A stretch of 64,000 nucleotides of DNA from Agaribacterium haliotis (GTDB taxonomy: Bacteria; Pseudomonadota; Gammaproteobacteria; Pseudomonadales; Cellvibrionaceae). The stretch is taken from the NCBI RefSeq assembly GCF_002312815.1, contig NZ_NKQJ01000003.1:124001-188000 (forward strand), in the 5' to 3' direction. Below, in pieces: positions 19,227 to 28,982 of the stretch; position 1 is the stretch's first letter; every line of letters starts with the position of its first letter. Below the pieces are notes generated by a model. It was not told where the DNA came from. It did not search any database and saw nothing but the letters and a program-made list of their open reading frames with translations. Both the position numbers and the translations under genes were made by a program.

Positions 19227-20276
19227 TTATCCTCGCTCGAGCAATTCCCGCAAATCAATAATCGCGGCGTTTGCACGGCTAATATACGACGCCATCACCA
19301 GGCTGTGATTGGCCAACATACCAAAGCCACTGCCATTTAAAATCATCGGGCTGTATAGAGTTTGCTGGGTACCTTCGAGCTCGCGAATAATCTGCTGCAC
19401 ACTGACACGGGCGTTTTTCTTCTCGAGCACTTCGGCAAAGTCGACCTCCATCGCACGCAAAAAATGAATCAAAGCCCAGGCGCTGCCACGCGCCTCATAA
19501 AACACGTCGTCTATATCGCGCCAAGGCGTTTTTACATTCAATTCGGACGGGGAGCTCGTGCTCTGCTTGGCGACTTCGACATTGGCTAAATCGACATTGA
19601 TTCGGCGCTGGCCAACGCTCGCACTTAAGCGCTGACTTAAACTGCCGAGACGGGTTTCAACCGAGCTCAACCAATAGTGCAGGTTGTCCGAGCGCGCATA
19701 AAACTGAGCGTTGCTGTGGTCCTCATCGACAAGGCGCGTCAAATAATCTCGCAAAAAGCCCGCGCCTTCGCGGTACTCTTTTTCAGTCGGGGGTAACAGC
19801 CAGCTGTTGCTATCAAAATTTAATCTCGATTCAGCCAGAGCCAGGGCCTTATCTTCAGTACTTTGACTCTGCGAGCGACTAAAGGCTTCGCGCATCGATT
19901 TGGACAGGTCGCGAATTTGAATAAGAGCGCCGTATTCCCAGTTTGGAATATTGTCGAGCCAAATCCCCGGAGGCGTCATGTCGTTGCTGAGATAACCGCC
20001 GGGCTTGTCGAGCAAGGTCTCTACTACACCTATCAACGCCGAGGTCGTCACCACACCGGCAACTAATTCAGGCGTTGCCACATCCGCTTCCTGGCGAGCC
20101 TTCTCGAGCACATCAAAGTCTTCCGGCTCAAAACTCCAAATAATACCGAGTATTAACGCAACGCCAAGATAAACAGCAAGAATTGACAGGCCCCATTTAT
20201 AGAACTTGCCCGAGTCATTAAAAAACCGCCGCATAGATTCGCCCGGCCATTTAAACCAACGAGATAAAACGCTCAT
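19227..20276 (-). CDS. DUF2333 family membrane protein
   Basis: Function unknown. From the ATG at 20276 the product has 349 residues; an earlier TTG start ten codons upstream is less likely. It has one membrane span near residues 28-50 (WGLSILAVYLGVALILGIIW) and a large, mostly helical periplasmic region with PGGYLSNDMTPPGIWLDNIPNWEYGAL and a C-terminal NGSGFGMLANHSLVMASYISRANAA segment, both typical of DUF2333. An inverted repeat (AGCGAG/CTCGCT) overlaps its stop codon and may end convergent transcripts. Confidence 0.88.
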   Translation of the reverse strand: MSVLSRWFKWPGESMRRFFNDSGKFYKWGLSILAVYLGVALILGIIWSFEPEDFDVLEKARQEADVATPELVAGVVTTSALIGVVETLLDKPGGYLSNDMTPPGIWLDNIPNWEYGALIQIRDLSKSMREAFSRSQSQSTEDKALALAESRLNFDSNSWLLPPTEKEYREGAGFLRDYLTRLVDEDHSNAQFYARSDNLHYWLSSVETRLGSLSQRLSASVGQRRINVDLANVEVAKQSTSSPSELNVKTPWRDIDDVFYEARGSAWALIHFLRAMEVDFAEVLEKKNARVSVQQIIRELEGTQQTLYSPMILNGSGFGMLANHSLVMASYISRANAAIIDLRELLERG

Positions 20277-20376
20277 CGAAGTTTTCCATATCAGTGAATT
20301 GCGCAATAAAAGAGTAAGTCGAATGTACAGCAGCTTAGGGCTTGCTCACTGCAAGCCTGTTCTGCACTGCTCCATT

Positions 20377-20829
20377 TTACATATGCTTGACCTCAGCGGT
20401 TAAGCGAATTGCCGGCTGCTGCTCAAATTCGAAGATCAGCTCAACGTTTTCACCGCGCTGCAAGCCCGGTTCGACCCCCAGCAACATCAAGTGATAGCCG
20501 CCGGGCCGAAAGCTCAAGCTCTCACCGGGGGCAAGGCGCAAATGCTTGACTTCGCGCATTGCCATCACACCGTTCTCGTGACTGTGCCTGTGCACTTCAA
20601 CTGCCTCAGCGCGCGGGCTGTGCACGTAGTTTAAGGTCGCAAGCTCAGCGCCGCCGTTGTGCATCGTCAGATACGCCACGCCATTTTTAGCTCCTGGTGC
20701 CATCTCGCGCAGCTGCACATGCTTTATTTCTATCACCGCCCCGCCGGGCGAGACTTGCGGTGACTTAGCTTCGCCACACGATAAACAAAAAAATAAAACT
20801 GGCAGTAAAAAAGATAGACGCAGCAGCAT
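20377..20829 (-). CDS. Periplasmic copper chaperone PCu(A)C, lipoprotein form
   Basis: Copper carrier thought to help deliver Cu(I) to cytochrome oxidase. I start at the ATG at 20829, which has an AGGTG site six bases upstream; a GTG three codons earlier is possible. A lipobox FFCLSC near residue 18 indicates lipid attachment. The metal motif of the family, with His/Met residues in EVHRHSHENGVMAMREVKHL and GGYHLMLLG, is complete. No SCO1 gene is adjacent, although the two often travel together. It lies 17 bp downstream of another lipoprotein gene. Confidence 0.9.
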   Translation of the reverse strand: MLLRLSFLLPVLFFCLSCGEAKSPQVSPGGAVIEIKHVQLREMAPGAKNGVAYLTMHNGGAELATLNYVHSPRAEAVEVHRHSHENGVMAMREVKHLRLAPGESLSFRPGGYHLMLLGVEPGLQRGENVELIFEFEQQPAIRLTAEVKHM

Positions 20830-20846
20830 AGAGGGCACCTCAAAGC

Positions 20847-21560
20847 TTATTCATACGGAGCCAAAAGGCGCAGCGAAGGCTGGCCGATGCGAATGTCTCC
20901 GCGAATGCGGTAGTCCGGCACGGCCTCTCGCATCTGCTGATAGATCCAGCGCCCCTCGGCATCGCTGCGCGCATAAATCATCAGGCCCTCCTGGCTTTTT
21001 TCAATTTTACGCGCAAGTTCACTTAACTGCGCTTTAATACTGTCGTTGCGGGCGCTCAGATCCTTTTTGTTCAGCACGATGGTATTTGCGTCGGCCTTAA
21101 CACTGGCCTGCTGCGTGCGCCGTTTGGCATATGCCTTGGCCTGGGCCTGTTTAAACTGTCTGGAAAAGTCACTAAGCACAGCATTGTCTGGAAATAACGC
21201 TTCGAGCTGCTTTAGCTGGCGGCCGGTGTAAGTCAACTTGCCCGCAGCCAATGATTGCCGCAACTGCTCAACTTCAGCCAGAGCAATGGCCTGTAAACCG
21301 CTGCGAGCAGCTTCGTTATCGGGCTCCATTATCAGGGCAGCGCGATAGCGCAAATAAGCATTGTCTTGCTCCGGGCGAATCATGCGCCCTTGCTTAAACA
21401 GGGCTTCGCCGCTGGCCACCATCGAATCGGCCACACTCGGCGCGCTGGGTTTAATCACTGCTGCTGCGGGAGTTTTTTGCTCACCTGTTTGTCGAAGCCC
21501 CTGCTCATGGGCTACACAGGACAATAAAAAGCATGAAGAAAGTATGAGAAACGCCTTCAT
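20847..21560 (-). CDS. Predicted lipoprotein, helical repeat type
   Basis: I do not recognise a specific function. The ATG at 21560 gives 237 residues starting MKAFLILSSCFLLSCVAHEQ, a clean lipoprotein signal with Cys15. The mature part is helical, with TPR-like segments (EALFKQGRMIRPEQDNAYLRYRAALIMEPDNEAARSGLQ in pieces) followed by LTYTGRQLKQLEALFPDN and a coiled Lys/Gln-rich region. The C-terminus reads GDIRIGQPSLRLLAPYE. It is probably attached to the outer or inner membrane and may scaffold other proteins. It shares a strand with the copper chaperone 17 bp downstream. Confidence 0.75.
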   Translation of the reverse strand: MKAFLILSSCFLLSCVAHEQGLRQTGEQKTPAAAVIKPSAPSVADSMVASGEALFKQGRMIRPEQDNAYLRYRAALIMEPDNEAARSGLQAIALAEVEQLRQSLAAGKLTYTGRQLKQLEALFPDNAVLSDFSRQFKQAQAKAYAKRRTQQASVKADANTIVLNKKDLSARNDSIKAQLSELARKIEKSQEGLMIYARSDAEGRWIYQQMREAVPDYRIRGDIRIGQPSLRLLAPYE

Positions 21561-21675
21561 AGGCAATAAGACATAAGCGTAGATTGCTAAGAATGCGCAA
21601 ACCTTATCACAATTTGCGCTGATCAATTAACTTATACTGCGTATTCACAATCACTTTTCCAACACCCTCTCTACC

Positions 21676-23421
21676 ATGCAAATCAAATTTAAGTTCAGTT
21701 GCGTTTTAAAAGTTTTAGTCCTACTAAGCAGTAGCTTCTTCGCATTGTTCAGCCACGCCTTTGCCGAGCAGGATGAATTCCTCCCGGTTGAGAAAGCCTA
21801 CCATGCGCAAGCATTGAGTGATGGCAACAATGTCGAGTTTATCTGGCAAATTTCTGACGGTTATTACCTGTACCGCCATCAATTAAAGCTCTACCAACTC
21901 GGCCAGGACGGCAAACAAAAACTTGAGTTCCGTGTACCCGACGGCAAACGCAAGTACGACGAGATCTTCGAAAAAGAAGTCGAAGTTTACTACCACGACC
22001 TGACCCTGAGCGCCGCGCTAAACCCAAGCAAGGGCCCAATCGAAGTCGAACTGCACACCCAGGGCTGCGCCGATGCCGGCCTGTGCTACCCCCCTCGCAA
22101 GCAGTGGTACCGCATTGACGGCGGTCAGATCACCGAAATTAGCGCACCCAGCCTGGATGCCAGCAAAGTCATCAGCAGCACTGCAAGCACCGAAGCTCCG
22201 GCTACAAGTGCCGGCGACGACGAGCCGCCAACTCTGCTGTTTATTCTGCTCGGCGCAGCCTTCGGCGGTATGATTCTTAATTTGATGCCCTGTGTATTCC
22301 CCGTACTCAGCCTTAAAGCTCTGAGCCTTGCCGGCGGCGACGCCCGCGAGCACCGCATTAACGGCTGGGCTTACACTGGCGGTGTTGTCGTGTCATTTAT
22401 GCTGGTCGGCCTGATTATCGTTATAGCCAAAAGCGCCGGCGCCAACCTCGGCTGGGGTTTCCAGCTGCAGCAACCTATTTTTGTTGCCGCGCTTGTTTAC
22501 CTATTTGCACTGCTAGCCCTTAACCTGTTTGGTATGTTTGAAGTTGGCACCAGCTTTATGGGCGTTGGCCAAAACCTGACTCAAGGCACTGGCGTTACTG
22601 CGTCGTTCTTTACCGGTGTTCTCGCAGCCGTTGTAGCCAGCCCCTGTACTGCGCCATTTATGGCCTCGGCAATTGGTTTCACCCTGACCCAGGGCCCAAT
22701 CATTTCCCTGATTGTGTTTTTCTCCCTCGGTTTTGGTATGGCCCTGCCGTATCTGATCCTGAGCCACAGCCCCAAGCTTGCAGACAAAATGCCTCGCCCA
22801 GGACCGTGGATGGAAACCTTCAAGCAGTTCCTGGCTTTCCCACTGCTGTTCACCTGCGTATGGTTGCTGATCGTTGTTGGCGAGCAAACTAGCGCTTACT
22901 CCGCCGGCCTGGTTGTCGCTGGTACCATTGCCCTGTGCATGGCTATCTGGCTGCTCAACAAGCAACCGAGCGGCAACTTCCGCTGGGTTGTTCGCGCTCT
23001 TGCTCTGGTACTGGCTGTATCGGCAGGTAAAGTGGTCTACGACGTAGAAAAACACGGTAAAGCCAACGAAGCTCACTGGCAGGTCTACAGCCCCGAGTTA
23101 CTTCGCGATCTGCGTGCCAACAATCAACCAGTCTTTGTCGACCTGACAGCTGACTGGTGTATCACCTGTAAAGTTAACGAGCGTGTTGCTATCAACATCG
23201 AGTCGGTGCAAAACTTTGCCAGCGAGAACAAGATTGCCATGGTTCAAGGTGACTGGACCTCCAGCGACCCTGTTATCACCGAACTTCTGCACAAGTTTGG
23301 CCGCAACGGTGTACCTTTGTACCTGATGTACCCTGCCAACGGTGGCGAACCTGAAGTACTTCCTCAGATTCTGACTGCCGCAATCGTACTCGAAGCAATG
23401 GAACAGGCGCTTACGCCTTAA
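21676..23421 (+). CDS. dsbD: Thiol:disulfide interchange protein DsbD
   Basis: Inner-membrane protein that carries electrons from cytoplasmic thioredoxin to the periplasm, keeping DsbC and cytochrome c maturation proteins reduced. The 581 residues contain a signal peptide (about 1-30), an N-terminal immunoglobulin-like domain with the Cys pair in GCADAGLCYPP, a central membrane domain with eight spans and its Cys pair in LMPCVFPV and ASPCTAPFM, and a C-terminal thioredoxin-like domain with DWCITCK near residue 495. All three redox pairs are present. It is divergent from the lipoprotein gene. Confidence 0.96.
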   Translation: MQIKFKFSCVLKVLVLLSSSFFALFSHAFAEQDEFLPVEKAYHAQALSDGNNVEFIWQISDGYYLYRHQLKLYQLGQDGKQKLEFRVPDGKRKYDEIFEKEVEVYYHDLTLSAALNPSKGPIEVELHTQGCADAGLCYPPRKQWYRIDGGQITEISAPSLDASKVISSTASTEAPATSAGDDEPPTLLFILLGAAFGGMILNLMPCVFPVLSLKALSLAGGDAREHRINGWAYTGGVVVSFMLVGLIIVIAKSAGANLGWGFQLQQPIFVAALVYLFALLALNLFGMFEVGTSFMGVGQNLTQGTGVTASFFTGVLAAVVASPCTAPFMASAIGFTLTQGPIISLIVFFSLGFGMALPYLILSHSPKLADKMPRPGPWMETFKQFLAFPLLFTCVWLLIVVGEQTSAYSAGLVVAGTIALCMAIWLLNKQPSGNFRWVVRALALVLAVSAGKVVYDVEKHGKANEAHWQVYSPELLRDLRANNQPVFVDLTADWCITCKVNERVAINIESVQNFASENKIAMVQGDWTSSDPVITELLHKFGRNGVPLYLMYPANGGEPEVLPQILTAAIVLEAMEQALTP

Positions 23422-23499
23422 TAACGACGATTATTTCGCCATAAACTTCGGCAATTGTTCGCGAATGTGCGGTGATCTTCGGAAAACCGCCTAGAATAG

Positions 23500-23529
23500 T
23501 TGGACAGACGTGCGCTTTTTGGGCACAAT
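23500..23529 (+). promoter_or_regulatory. Possible aroQ promoter
   Basis: TTGGAC at 23500-23505 and CACAAT at 23524-23529 with an 18-bp spacer sit about 60 bp upstream of aroQ. Another -10-like TAGAAT lies at 23492-23497. The match is modest and not decisive. Confidence 0.35.
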
Positions 23530-23542
23530 CGCCGAACTTAAA

Positions 23543-23562
23543 GCTCAGACTTAGGTCTGAGC
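23543..23562 (+). promoter_or_regulatory. Perfect hairpin in the aroQ leader
   Basis: GCTCAGAC and GTCTGAGC form an 8-bp stem with loop TTAG, 28 bp upstream of the aroQ ATG. No T run follows, so it is more likely a leader stem-loop or protein-binding palindrome than a terminator. Confidence 0.5.
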
Positions 23563-23590
23563 CCCTAGAGATTTCGAAACAGAGAAGCTT

Positions 23591-24034
23591 ATGGCGAAGA
23601 TTCTCGCATTGCACGGCCCCAACTTAAACCTGCTCGGCACACGCGAACCAGAGATATACGGCAGCACAACGCTGCAAGATATCAACGCCCGCCTTGCAGA
23701 GCTGTGCTCTAGCAGCGGTCATGAGTTTTTTGTTCTGCAAAGTAATGCAGAGCACGCGCTTATTGACCGCATCCACACTGCCCGAGAAGAGCAGGTTGAT
23801 ATTATCCTGATCAACCCCGCCGCCTTTACTCACAGCAGTGTTGCCCTTCGCGATGCTTTATCAGCAGTGCAAATTCCCTTTATCGAAATCCACTTAAGTA
23901 ATGTTCACGCGCGCGAACCGTTTCGCAAGCACTCGTATTTATCGGATATTGCCGCCGGTGTTATTTGTGGTTTCGGAGCCTACAGCTATGAACTAGCATT
24001 TAACGCAGCTCAGCACTATCTGCAAAAAAACTAG
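23591..24034 (+). CDS. aroQ: Type II 3-dehydroquinate dehydratase AroQ
   Basis: Cytoplasmic enzyme of the shikimate pathway converting 3-dehydroquinate to 3-dehydroshikimate. The 147-residue protein starts [20 protein letters not shown], the family signature, with the catalytic tyrosine in EIYGSTTL and the conserved [21 protein letters not shown] block carrying the catalytic histidine. The length is normal. A gap of 107 bp, with a short inverted repeat TAGGCG/CGCCTA just at the stop, separates it from accB; aroQ-accB-accC is a common gammaproteobacterial order. Confidence 0.97.
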   Translation: MAKILALHGPNLNLLGTREPEIYGSTTLQDINARLAELCSSSGHEFFVLQSNAEHALIDRIHTAREEQVDIILINPAAFTHSSVALRDALSAVQIPFIEIHLSNVHAREPFRKHSYLSDIAAGVICGFGAYSYELAFNAAQHYLQKN

Positions 24035-24141
24035 GCGCTCTAAACGCCTAATTTGTACAGAAAAGACCAAACCGGCTCGCGCTTTGAGCCAATAAAGTTA
24101 CTAAACAAATGACTATCGTTGTCTGGTACTGAGAGGAAACC

Positions 24142-24606
24142 ATGGACATTCGCAAAATTAAAAAACTGATCGAGCTTCTCGAAGAAAGCAATATTGAGGA
24201 GCTGGAAATTAAAGAAGGCGAAGAAAGTGTTCGCATTAGTCGCGGCCAAACCGGCGCGGTTGTTGCCGCCCCAGCTGTCGTAGCCCCAGTCGCAGCTCCC
24301 GCACCTGTCGCTGCGGCTCCCGTTCCGGCACCAGCCCCGCAAGTCGAGGCACCCGTTGCCGCGGCCCCTGCCGGCCACAGTGTTAACAGCCCAATGGTAG
24401 GAACCTTCTACCGCTCGCCCAGCCCTGGCGCTTCCGCGTTTGTCGAAGTTGGCCAGCAGGTAAAAGCCGGCGACGTTATCTGCATTGTTGAAGCGATGAA
24501 GATGATGAACCAAATCGAAGCCGACAAGAGCGGTACCATCGAAGCCATTCTGGTTGATGACGGCGAGCCGGTTGAATTTGACCAGGCGCTGGTTGTCATT
24601 TCCTAA
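24142..24606 (+). CDS. accB: Acetyl-CoA carboxylase biotin carboxyl carrier protein AccB
   Basis: Carries the biotin that shuttles carboxyl groups between AccC and AccAD in fatty acid synthesis. The 154 residues have an N-terminal helical domain ([16 protein letters not shown]), an Ala-Pro-Val-rich linker at about residues 40-80, and a biotinyl domain with the lysine Lys120 in [10 protein letters not shown]. It begins with a GAGAGGAAACC ribosome-binding region and is followed by accC after 15 bp, the standard accBC operon. Confidence 0.97.
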   Translation: MDIRKIKKLIELLEESNIEELEIKEGEESVRISRGQTGAVVAAPAVVAPVAAPAPVAAAPVPAPAPQVEAPVAAAPAGHSVNSPMVGTFYRSPSPGASAFVEVGQQVKAGDVICIVEAMKMMNQIEADKSGTIEAILVDDGEPVEFDQALVVIS

Positions 24607-24621
24607 GCCGAGGCATAACTC

Positions 24622-25965
24622 ATGTTTGAAAAGGTTCTGATTGCGAACCGCGGCGAGATTGCCCTGCGTATTTTGCGTGCCTGTAAAGAACTGGGCATCA
24701 AAACTGTAGCGGCTTATTCCAAAGCGGACCGCGACTTAAAACACGTTCTGCTCGCAGACGAAAGTGTGTGCATAGGCCCTAATGCCAGCACCGACAGTTA
24801 TCTAAATATTCCGGCGATTATCAGCGCAATGGAAGTAACCGAGGCCACCGCCGTGCACCCCGGCTACGGCTTTCTTGCTGAAAATGCCGACTTTGCCGAA
24901 CAGGTTCAAAAAAGCGGCTACGTCTTTATCGGCCCCGACCCGGATGTTATCCGCATGATGGGCGATAAAGTTGCAGCTATTGAGGCAATGAAAAAAGCTG
25001 GCGTGCCCACCGTGCCAGGCTCCGACGGCCCTCTGCCTGACGACTCTGCAAAGTGTGCCGAAATTGCCGAGCGCATTGGCTACCCCATCATCATCAAAGC
25101 TGCTGCCGGCGGCGGCGGTCGCGGCATGCGTGTTGTGCACGACGCCGAATCGCTGTGGGGCAGCGTGCAAATCACCAAAAGTGAAGCCGGCGCTGCGTTT
25201 GGCGACGACACGGTCTACATGGAGAAATTCCTGCAGAACCCACGTCACGTTGAAATCCAGGTGATGTCTGACGGCCAGGGCTCGGCCATTCACCTCTACG
25301 ACCGCGACTGTTCTTTGCAGCGCCGCCATCAAAAAGTACTGGAAGAAGCCCCGGCCCCCGGTATCGACGCTGTGGCCCGCGAAGAAGTATACAAAGCCTG
25401 TACCCAGGCCTGTATAGAGATCGGCTATCGCGGCGCAGGCACCTTCGAGTTTTTGTATGAGGACGGTCGTTTTTATTTCATTGAAATGAATACCCGTATT
25501 CAGGTAGAGCACCCCGTCACCGAAATGGTTACCGGCGTCGATCTGATCCGCGAGCAAATCAAAGTGTGCTCCGGTGAAAAGCTGTCTTTTAAACAGGAAG
25601 ACATCAAGCTCAACGGCCACGCTTTTGAGTGCCGTATTAACGCTGAAGACCCAAAAACCTTTATGCCTTCTCCGGGCCTTGTGGACAAGTTTCACGCCCC
25701 CGGCGGCCTCGGTGTTCGTGTCGACTCCCACCTCTACGGCGGCTACAAGGTTCCCCCTTACTACGATTCAATGATTGCCAAACTCATCACCCACGGTGAC
25801 GACAGGCAAGTTGCACTGAAACGTATGGAAGTCGCCCTCGACGAGCTCGTGGTCGGCGGTATTAAAACCAATACCGACCTGCAAAAAGAACTGGTTCGCG
25901 ACGAGGCCTTCAAAGAAGGTGGTGTCAACATTCACTATCTTGAGAAGAAGCTGGGCCTGCAGTAA
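24622..25965 (+). CDS. accC: Acetyl-CoA carboxylase biotin carboxylase subunit AccC
   Basis: ATP-grasp enzyme that carboxylates the biotin on AccB. The 447-residue protein starts [25 protein letters not shown], has the glycine-rich ATP-binding [13 protein letters not shown] near residue 160, the [13 protein letters not shown] and [19 protein letters not shown] blocks, and the catalytic [18 protein letters not shown] region near residue 290. Length matches E. coli AccC (449). A 10-bp inverted repeat follows its stop. Confidence 0.98.
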   Translation: MFEKVLIANRGEIALRILRACKELGIKTVAAYSKADRDLKHVLLADESVCIGPNASTDSYLNIPAIISAMEVTEATAVHPGYGFLAENADFAEQVQKSGYVFIGPDPDVIRMMGDKVAAIEAMKKAGVPTVPGSDGPLPDDSAKCAEIAERIGYPIIIKAAAGGGGRGMRVVHDAESLWGSVQITKSEAGAAFGDDTVYMEKFLQNPRHVEIQVMSDGQGSAIHLYDRDCSLQRRHQKVLEEAPAPGIDAVAREEVYKACTQACIEIGYRGAGTFEFLYEDGRFYFIEMNTRIQVEHPVTEMVTGVDLIREQIKVCSGEKLSFKQEDIKLNGHAFECRINAEDPKTFMPSPGLVDKFHAPGGLGVRVDSHLYGGYKVPPYYDSMIAKLITHGDDRQVALKRMEVALDELVVGGIKTNTDLQKELVRDEAFKEGGVNIHYLEKKLGLQ

Positions 25966-25972
25966 ATCATTT

Positions 25973-26002
25973 AATAGCGCTAGCCTTCGAGTTAGCGCTA
26001 TT
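25973..26002. terminator. Inverted repeat after accC
   Basis: AATAGCGCTA (25973-25982) and TAGCGCTATT (25993-26002) form a perfect 10-bp stem with a 10-nt loop, 8 bp after the accC stop. A strong T run is missing, so termination efficiency is uncertain. Confidence 0.55.
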
Positions 26003-26096
26003 AGATTGGAAATCGCCCCGACTCAGGGACTTAGTGCCAAGCATGGCTCTATTCCAAGATTTACCCAAGCCTCATTGCTTCAGCACCTGAGTGTGA

Positions 26097-26206
26097 GGTG
26101 AGCGCAGCGGCTTTGCTGACCAGACCACGTGCCGCACGGATACGGCGGCCGAGTTTACTTGGATGTATTCACAGCGCGTCTGGGCAGTGAAGCCGTTGCG
26201 CTCACC
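26097..26206 (+). repeat. Palindromic two-hairpin element, copy 2
   Basis: A 110-bp element between accC and prmA. The outer arms are 29 nt each (26097-26125 and 26178-26206), pairing at 25 positions, with a sequence unlike the arms of the other copies. Inner hairpin one is GCCGCA/TACGGC with loop CGGA (26131-26146); inner hairpin two is TACT/TGTA with loop TGGA (26156-26167). It ends 57 bp before prmA, so it may be inside the prmA leader. Confidence 0.82.
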
Positions 26207-26263
26207 GCACCAGGCTTTGATCAAGTAGATCAAGGCGTAATCTAACTGATAGACGAGCGCACT

Positions 26264-27145
26264 ATGCCTTGGCTGCAACTCCGAATTGTTACCGACCCCG
26301 ATCGCGCCGCTGCCGCTGAAAAAGCGCTAAACCACCACGGCTCGCTTTCCGTTACCTTTGAAGACAACGCCGATCAGCCAATCTTTGAACCCGAGCTCGG
26401 CGAAACGCCACTGTGGGCTGCCACCCGTATAACCGGGCTGTTCGAGGCCAAAGTGGATTCGCAAAGCATCGCCAACGATATTGCCAAGCGCTTAAAGTGC
26501 CCGGCCGAAAGCTTGCACTGGCACGTACTCGAAGACAAAGACTGGGAACGCGAGTGGATGAGCCACTACCACCCCATCGAGTGTGGCGAGAAACTCTGGA
26601 TTTGCCCCAGCTGGTGCGAGCCACCCGATGCAAACGCGGTCAACCTTAAGCTTGACCCCGGCCTCGCTTTCGGTACAGGCACCCACCCGACAACGTTTTT
26701 ATGCCTGCAGTGGTTAGCCGAGCAGGATGTAAACAATCTTGAAGTGGTCGACTTCGGCTGCGGCTCGGGCATACTCGGTATCGCCAGCCTCTTACTTGGC
26801 GCCAGGCAAGTGCACGGCGTCGATATCGACCCTCAAGCCCTGCTCGCCACACGCGACAATATTCAACGCAACGGTTTGGCGGCAGAACAAATGCCAGTTT
26901 ACTTTCCGGACAAAGCCCCCGAGCAAGCGGTCGACTTGGTGCTTGCCAATATTCTTGCCGGCCCCCTGGTAGAATTAGCCCCACAGCTAATTAAGCTACT
27001 TAAACCTGGCGCCAAACTGTGCCTGAGCGGCATTCTCGCGAGCCAAAAAAACGCCATTGTCGAAGCCTATGAACACGCGCTTGAGTTTGAATACAGCAAA
27101 GAAAAAGATCAGTGGCTTTGCCTAGTTGGCAAAAAACGCGCTTAA
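26264..27145 (+). CDS. prmA: Ribosomal protein L11 methyltransferase PrmA
   Basis: SAM-dependent enzyme that trimethylates ribosomal protein L11. The 293-residue protein has the N-terminal substrate-recognition domain (MPWLQLRIVTDPDRAAAAE, then WEREWMSHYHPIECGEKLWICPSW) and a Rossmann methyltransferase domain with VVDFGCGSGILGIASLLLG near residue 160 and LVLANILAGPLVELAP near residue 225, the motif next to the active site. GLAFGTGTHPTT is the characteristic PrmA signature. It follows accC at a distance and precedes a DUF3426 gene, as in Pseudomonas. Confidence 0.97.
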   Translation: MPWLQLRIVTDPDRAAAAEKALNHHGSLSVTFEDNADQPIFEPELGETPLWAATRITGLFEAKVDSQSIANDIAKRLKCPAESLHWHVLEDKDWEREWMSHYHPIECGEKLWICPSWCEPPDANAVNLKLDPGLAFGTGTHPTTFLCLQWLAEQDVNNLEVVDFGCGSGILGIASLLLGARQVHGVDIDPQALLATRDNIQRNGLAAEQMPVYFPDKAPEQAVDLVLANILAGPLVELAPQLIKLLKPGAKLCLSGILASQKNAIVEAYEHALEFEYSKEKDQWLCLVGKKRA

Positions 27146-27283
27146 TGCTTTAGTTTCGCACTAGACTCAACTTTAATAGTTTTACCTAAGCCTACGTAAG
27201 GTTTAGACTTTATCTGACGTCAAACGTCGCGCACTGTCGCCCCTTCACTGGCGATTTCCCGAATTGTGAACCCCAGAACGGAC

Positions 27284-28915
27284 ATGAGTGACTTAATCAC
27301 ACGCTGCCCCAAGTGCTCTACCTCATTTAAGATTCAGCGCAGCCACCTCGACAAGGCCAAAGGTGCCGTTCGCTGCGGCTCGTGCTTGAGCATATTTAAC
27401 GCCAAAGAGCATCTTATCAATGACGAGCAGGGGAGCAGCGATGCAACGGGTGCGCAACAAGACGGCCCTCCTATCGACTCGATTATCGCGCCGGAACCAA
27501 GCGCGCCAAATGACGATAATATTCCGCCAAAGTCTGAGCTTATTGAGAGCGAGGACGACTTATCCCAATCCCTAATTAGTGACGACGATGATGACGTCGA
27601 CTTTGGCTTTGACGAAAACGTATTTTTTGCCCACAGCGCCAGTGAAGATGAACTAAACCTGTTCGAAAAAAAGATCGATGAAGCCGAACATGAAGAGGAC
27701 GGCAACACTGAGGACGATGACGAGAGCTGGGCCCTATCTCTTCTGGCAGAAGAAGGCGAAGAGCTTGATCCGGAAGATCACGCCGCACTAGCAAACAAAC
27801 ACAAAACCACCGAAAAAAGTGCTGCGCCCGCGGCAAGTGAACACGAAAGCACTGAGCAAAACCAGGAACCGCCGTCAGCTGCACTCAGCGAAGACGAGTG
27901 GAAACAAATGACGGGCACGAGCTTTCGCATTATCGATGATGACGAGCTCGACGAAGCCCTGATCGACGACAATTTCGGCGAAGTCGATGAAAAAAACATT
28001 GACGACGACGACACCGGCTTAGCCCGCGAAGAGGAGCACGACAACGCCCCAGAACCGTCACACCTCGCTGAAACCGGTGAGCACCTGGCCATTACAACAG
28101 ATGAGCTTTGCGGCATAGAAAATCTTTTCCAGGATGAAAAAGAGAGCGAAGCCAAACCCGAACCAGAAGAAGACGACGACGATTTCTTTTATCAGGACGA
28201 CTTTGACCCCGGCCACACCGACCCTTCGCTACCAGCTTTTGCCCCACCTCTTGAGCACAGTGGCGAGCGAGAAATAGTCACAGACAAACAAGAAACACAC
28301 GATGAGGCGCTGGGCTTCGAGCCCTTTGAGCAAGACTTTGAAGACGATGAGCCCGCGCCCAAACGCAAGAAAAACCGAGTGCTCGGTGAACTAGAGCCCG
28401 AACCGCTCGAGTTTTTAATGCCGCGTAACCTTACCTTTTGGCACGCGCCGGGGTTTTGGCTGTTGCTAAACCTGATACTGCTGAGTAGCGCAACCGCTCA
28501 GCTGGCCTATTTTAAGTTTGACGACTGGAGCAGAAATGAAAAGCTGCGCCCGTATTACCTAATTGCCTGCGAGGTCATCGGCTGCGACTTACCGGCCCTG
28601 AAAGATCTGCACGCCATCCGTATCGAAAGCATGGTTGTGCTGGACCACCCGGAAAAGAAAGGCATGTTATTGGTCGACGCAACACTGATGAACACAGCAA
28701 AGTTTGAGCAGCCATTTCCCGAACTAAAAATTAGCTTTTCAACGGTCAACCACGCCGTGCTCAGTGAAGCGGTCTTCTCCCCATCTCAATACGTTGGTGG
28801 CGAGCTCGCCGGGCGCAATACCATGCCCCCGAGGCACCCTATCCACATCACGCTCGACATCGCTGACCCCGGTGCGGATGCAGTGAACTATCAGATCTCC
28901 GTAGTCAAGCCCTAA
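27284..28915 (+). CDS. Zinc-ribbon, acidic linker and DUF3426 membrane protein
   Basis: Function unknown. I start at the ATG at 27284 (MSDLITRCPKCSTSFKI); a GTG six codons earlier is less likely. The N-terminal zinc ribbon has CPKC and CGSC (about residues 8-30), the MJ0042 type. Residues about 45-375 are extremely rich in Asp and Glu with little predicted structure. One membrane span lies near residue 395 (GFWLLLNLILLSSATAQLAYF), followed by the periplasmic DUF3426 domain with CEVIGCDLP and a C-terminal beta-sandwich-like part. Similar proteins lie between prmA and dusB in Pseudomonas, so they may act around translation or envelope stress, but I infer no function. Confidence 0.85.
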   Translation: MSDLITRCPKCSTSFKIQRSHLDKAKGAVRCGSCLSIFNAKEHLINDEQGSSDATGAQQDGPPIDSIIAPEPSAPNDDNIPPKSELIESEDDLSQSLISDDDDDVDFGFDENVFFAHSASEDELNLFEKKIDEAEHEEDGNTEDDDESWALSLLAEEGEELDPEDHAALANKHKTTEKSAAPAASEHESTEQNQEPPSAALSEDEWKQMTGTSFRIIDDDELDEALIDDNFGEVDEKNIDDDDTGLAREEEHDNAPEPSHLAETGEHLAITTDELCGIENLFQDEKESEAKPEPEEDDDDFFYQDDFDPGHTDPSLPAFAPPLEHSGEREIVTDKQETHDEALGFEPFEQDFEDDEPAPKRKKNRVLGELEPEPLEFLMPRNLTFWHAPGFWLLLNLILLSSATAQLAYFKFDDWSRNEKLRPYYLIACEVIGCDLPALKDLHAIRIESMVVLDHPEKKGMLLVDATLMNTAKFEQPFPELKISFSTVNHAVLSEAVFSPSQYVGGELAGRNTMPPRHPIHITLDIADPGADAVNYQISVVKP

Positions 28916-28982
28916 ACTGCACTTTTATTGATCAATTTGTATAAAAGCTGCATTCCCAACGGCCGCCGCCTTCGGTATGATA

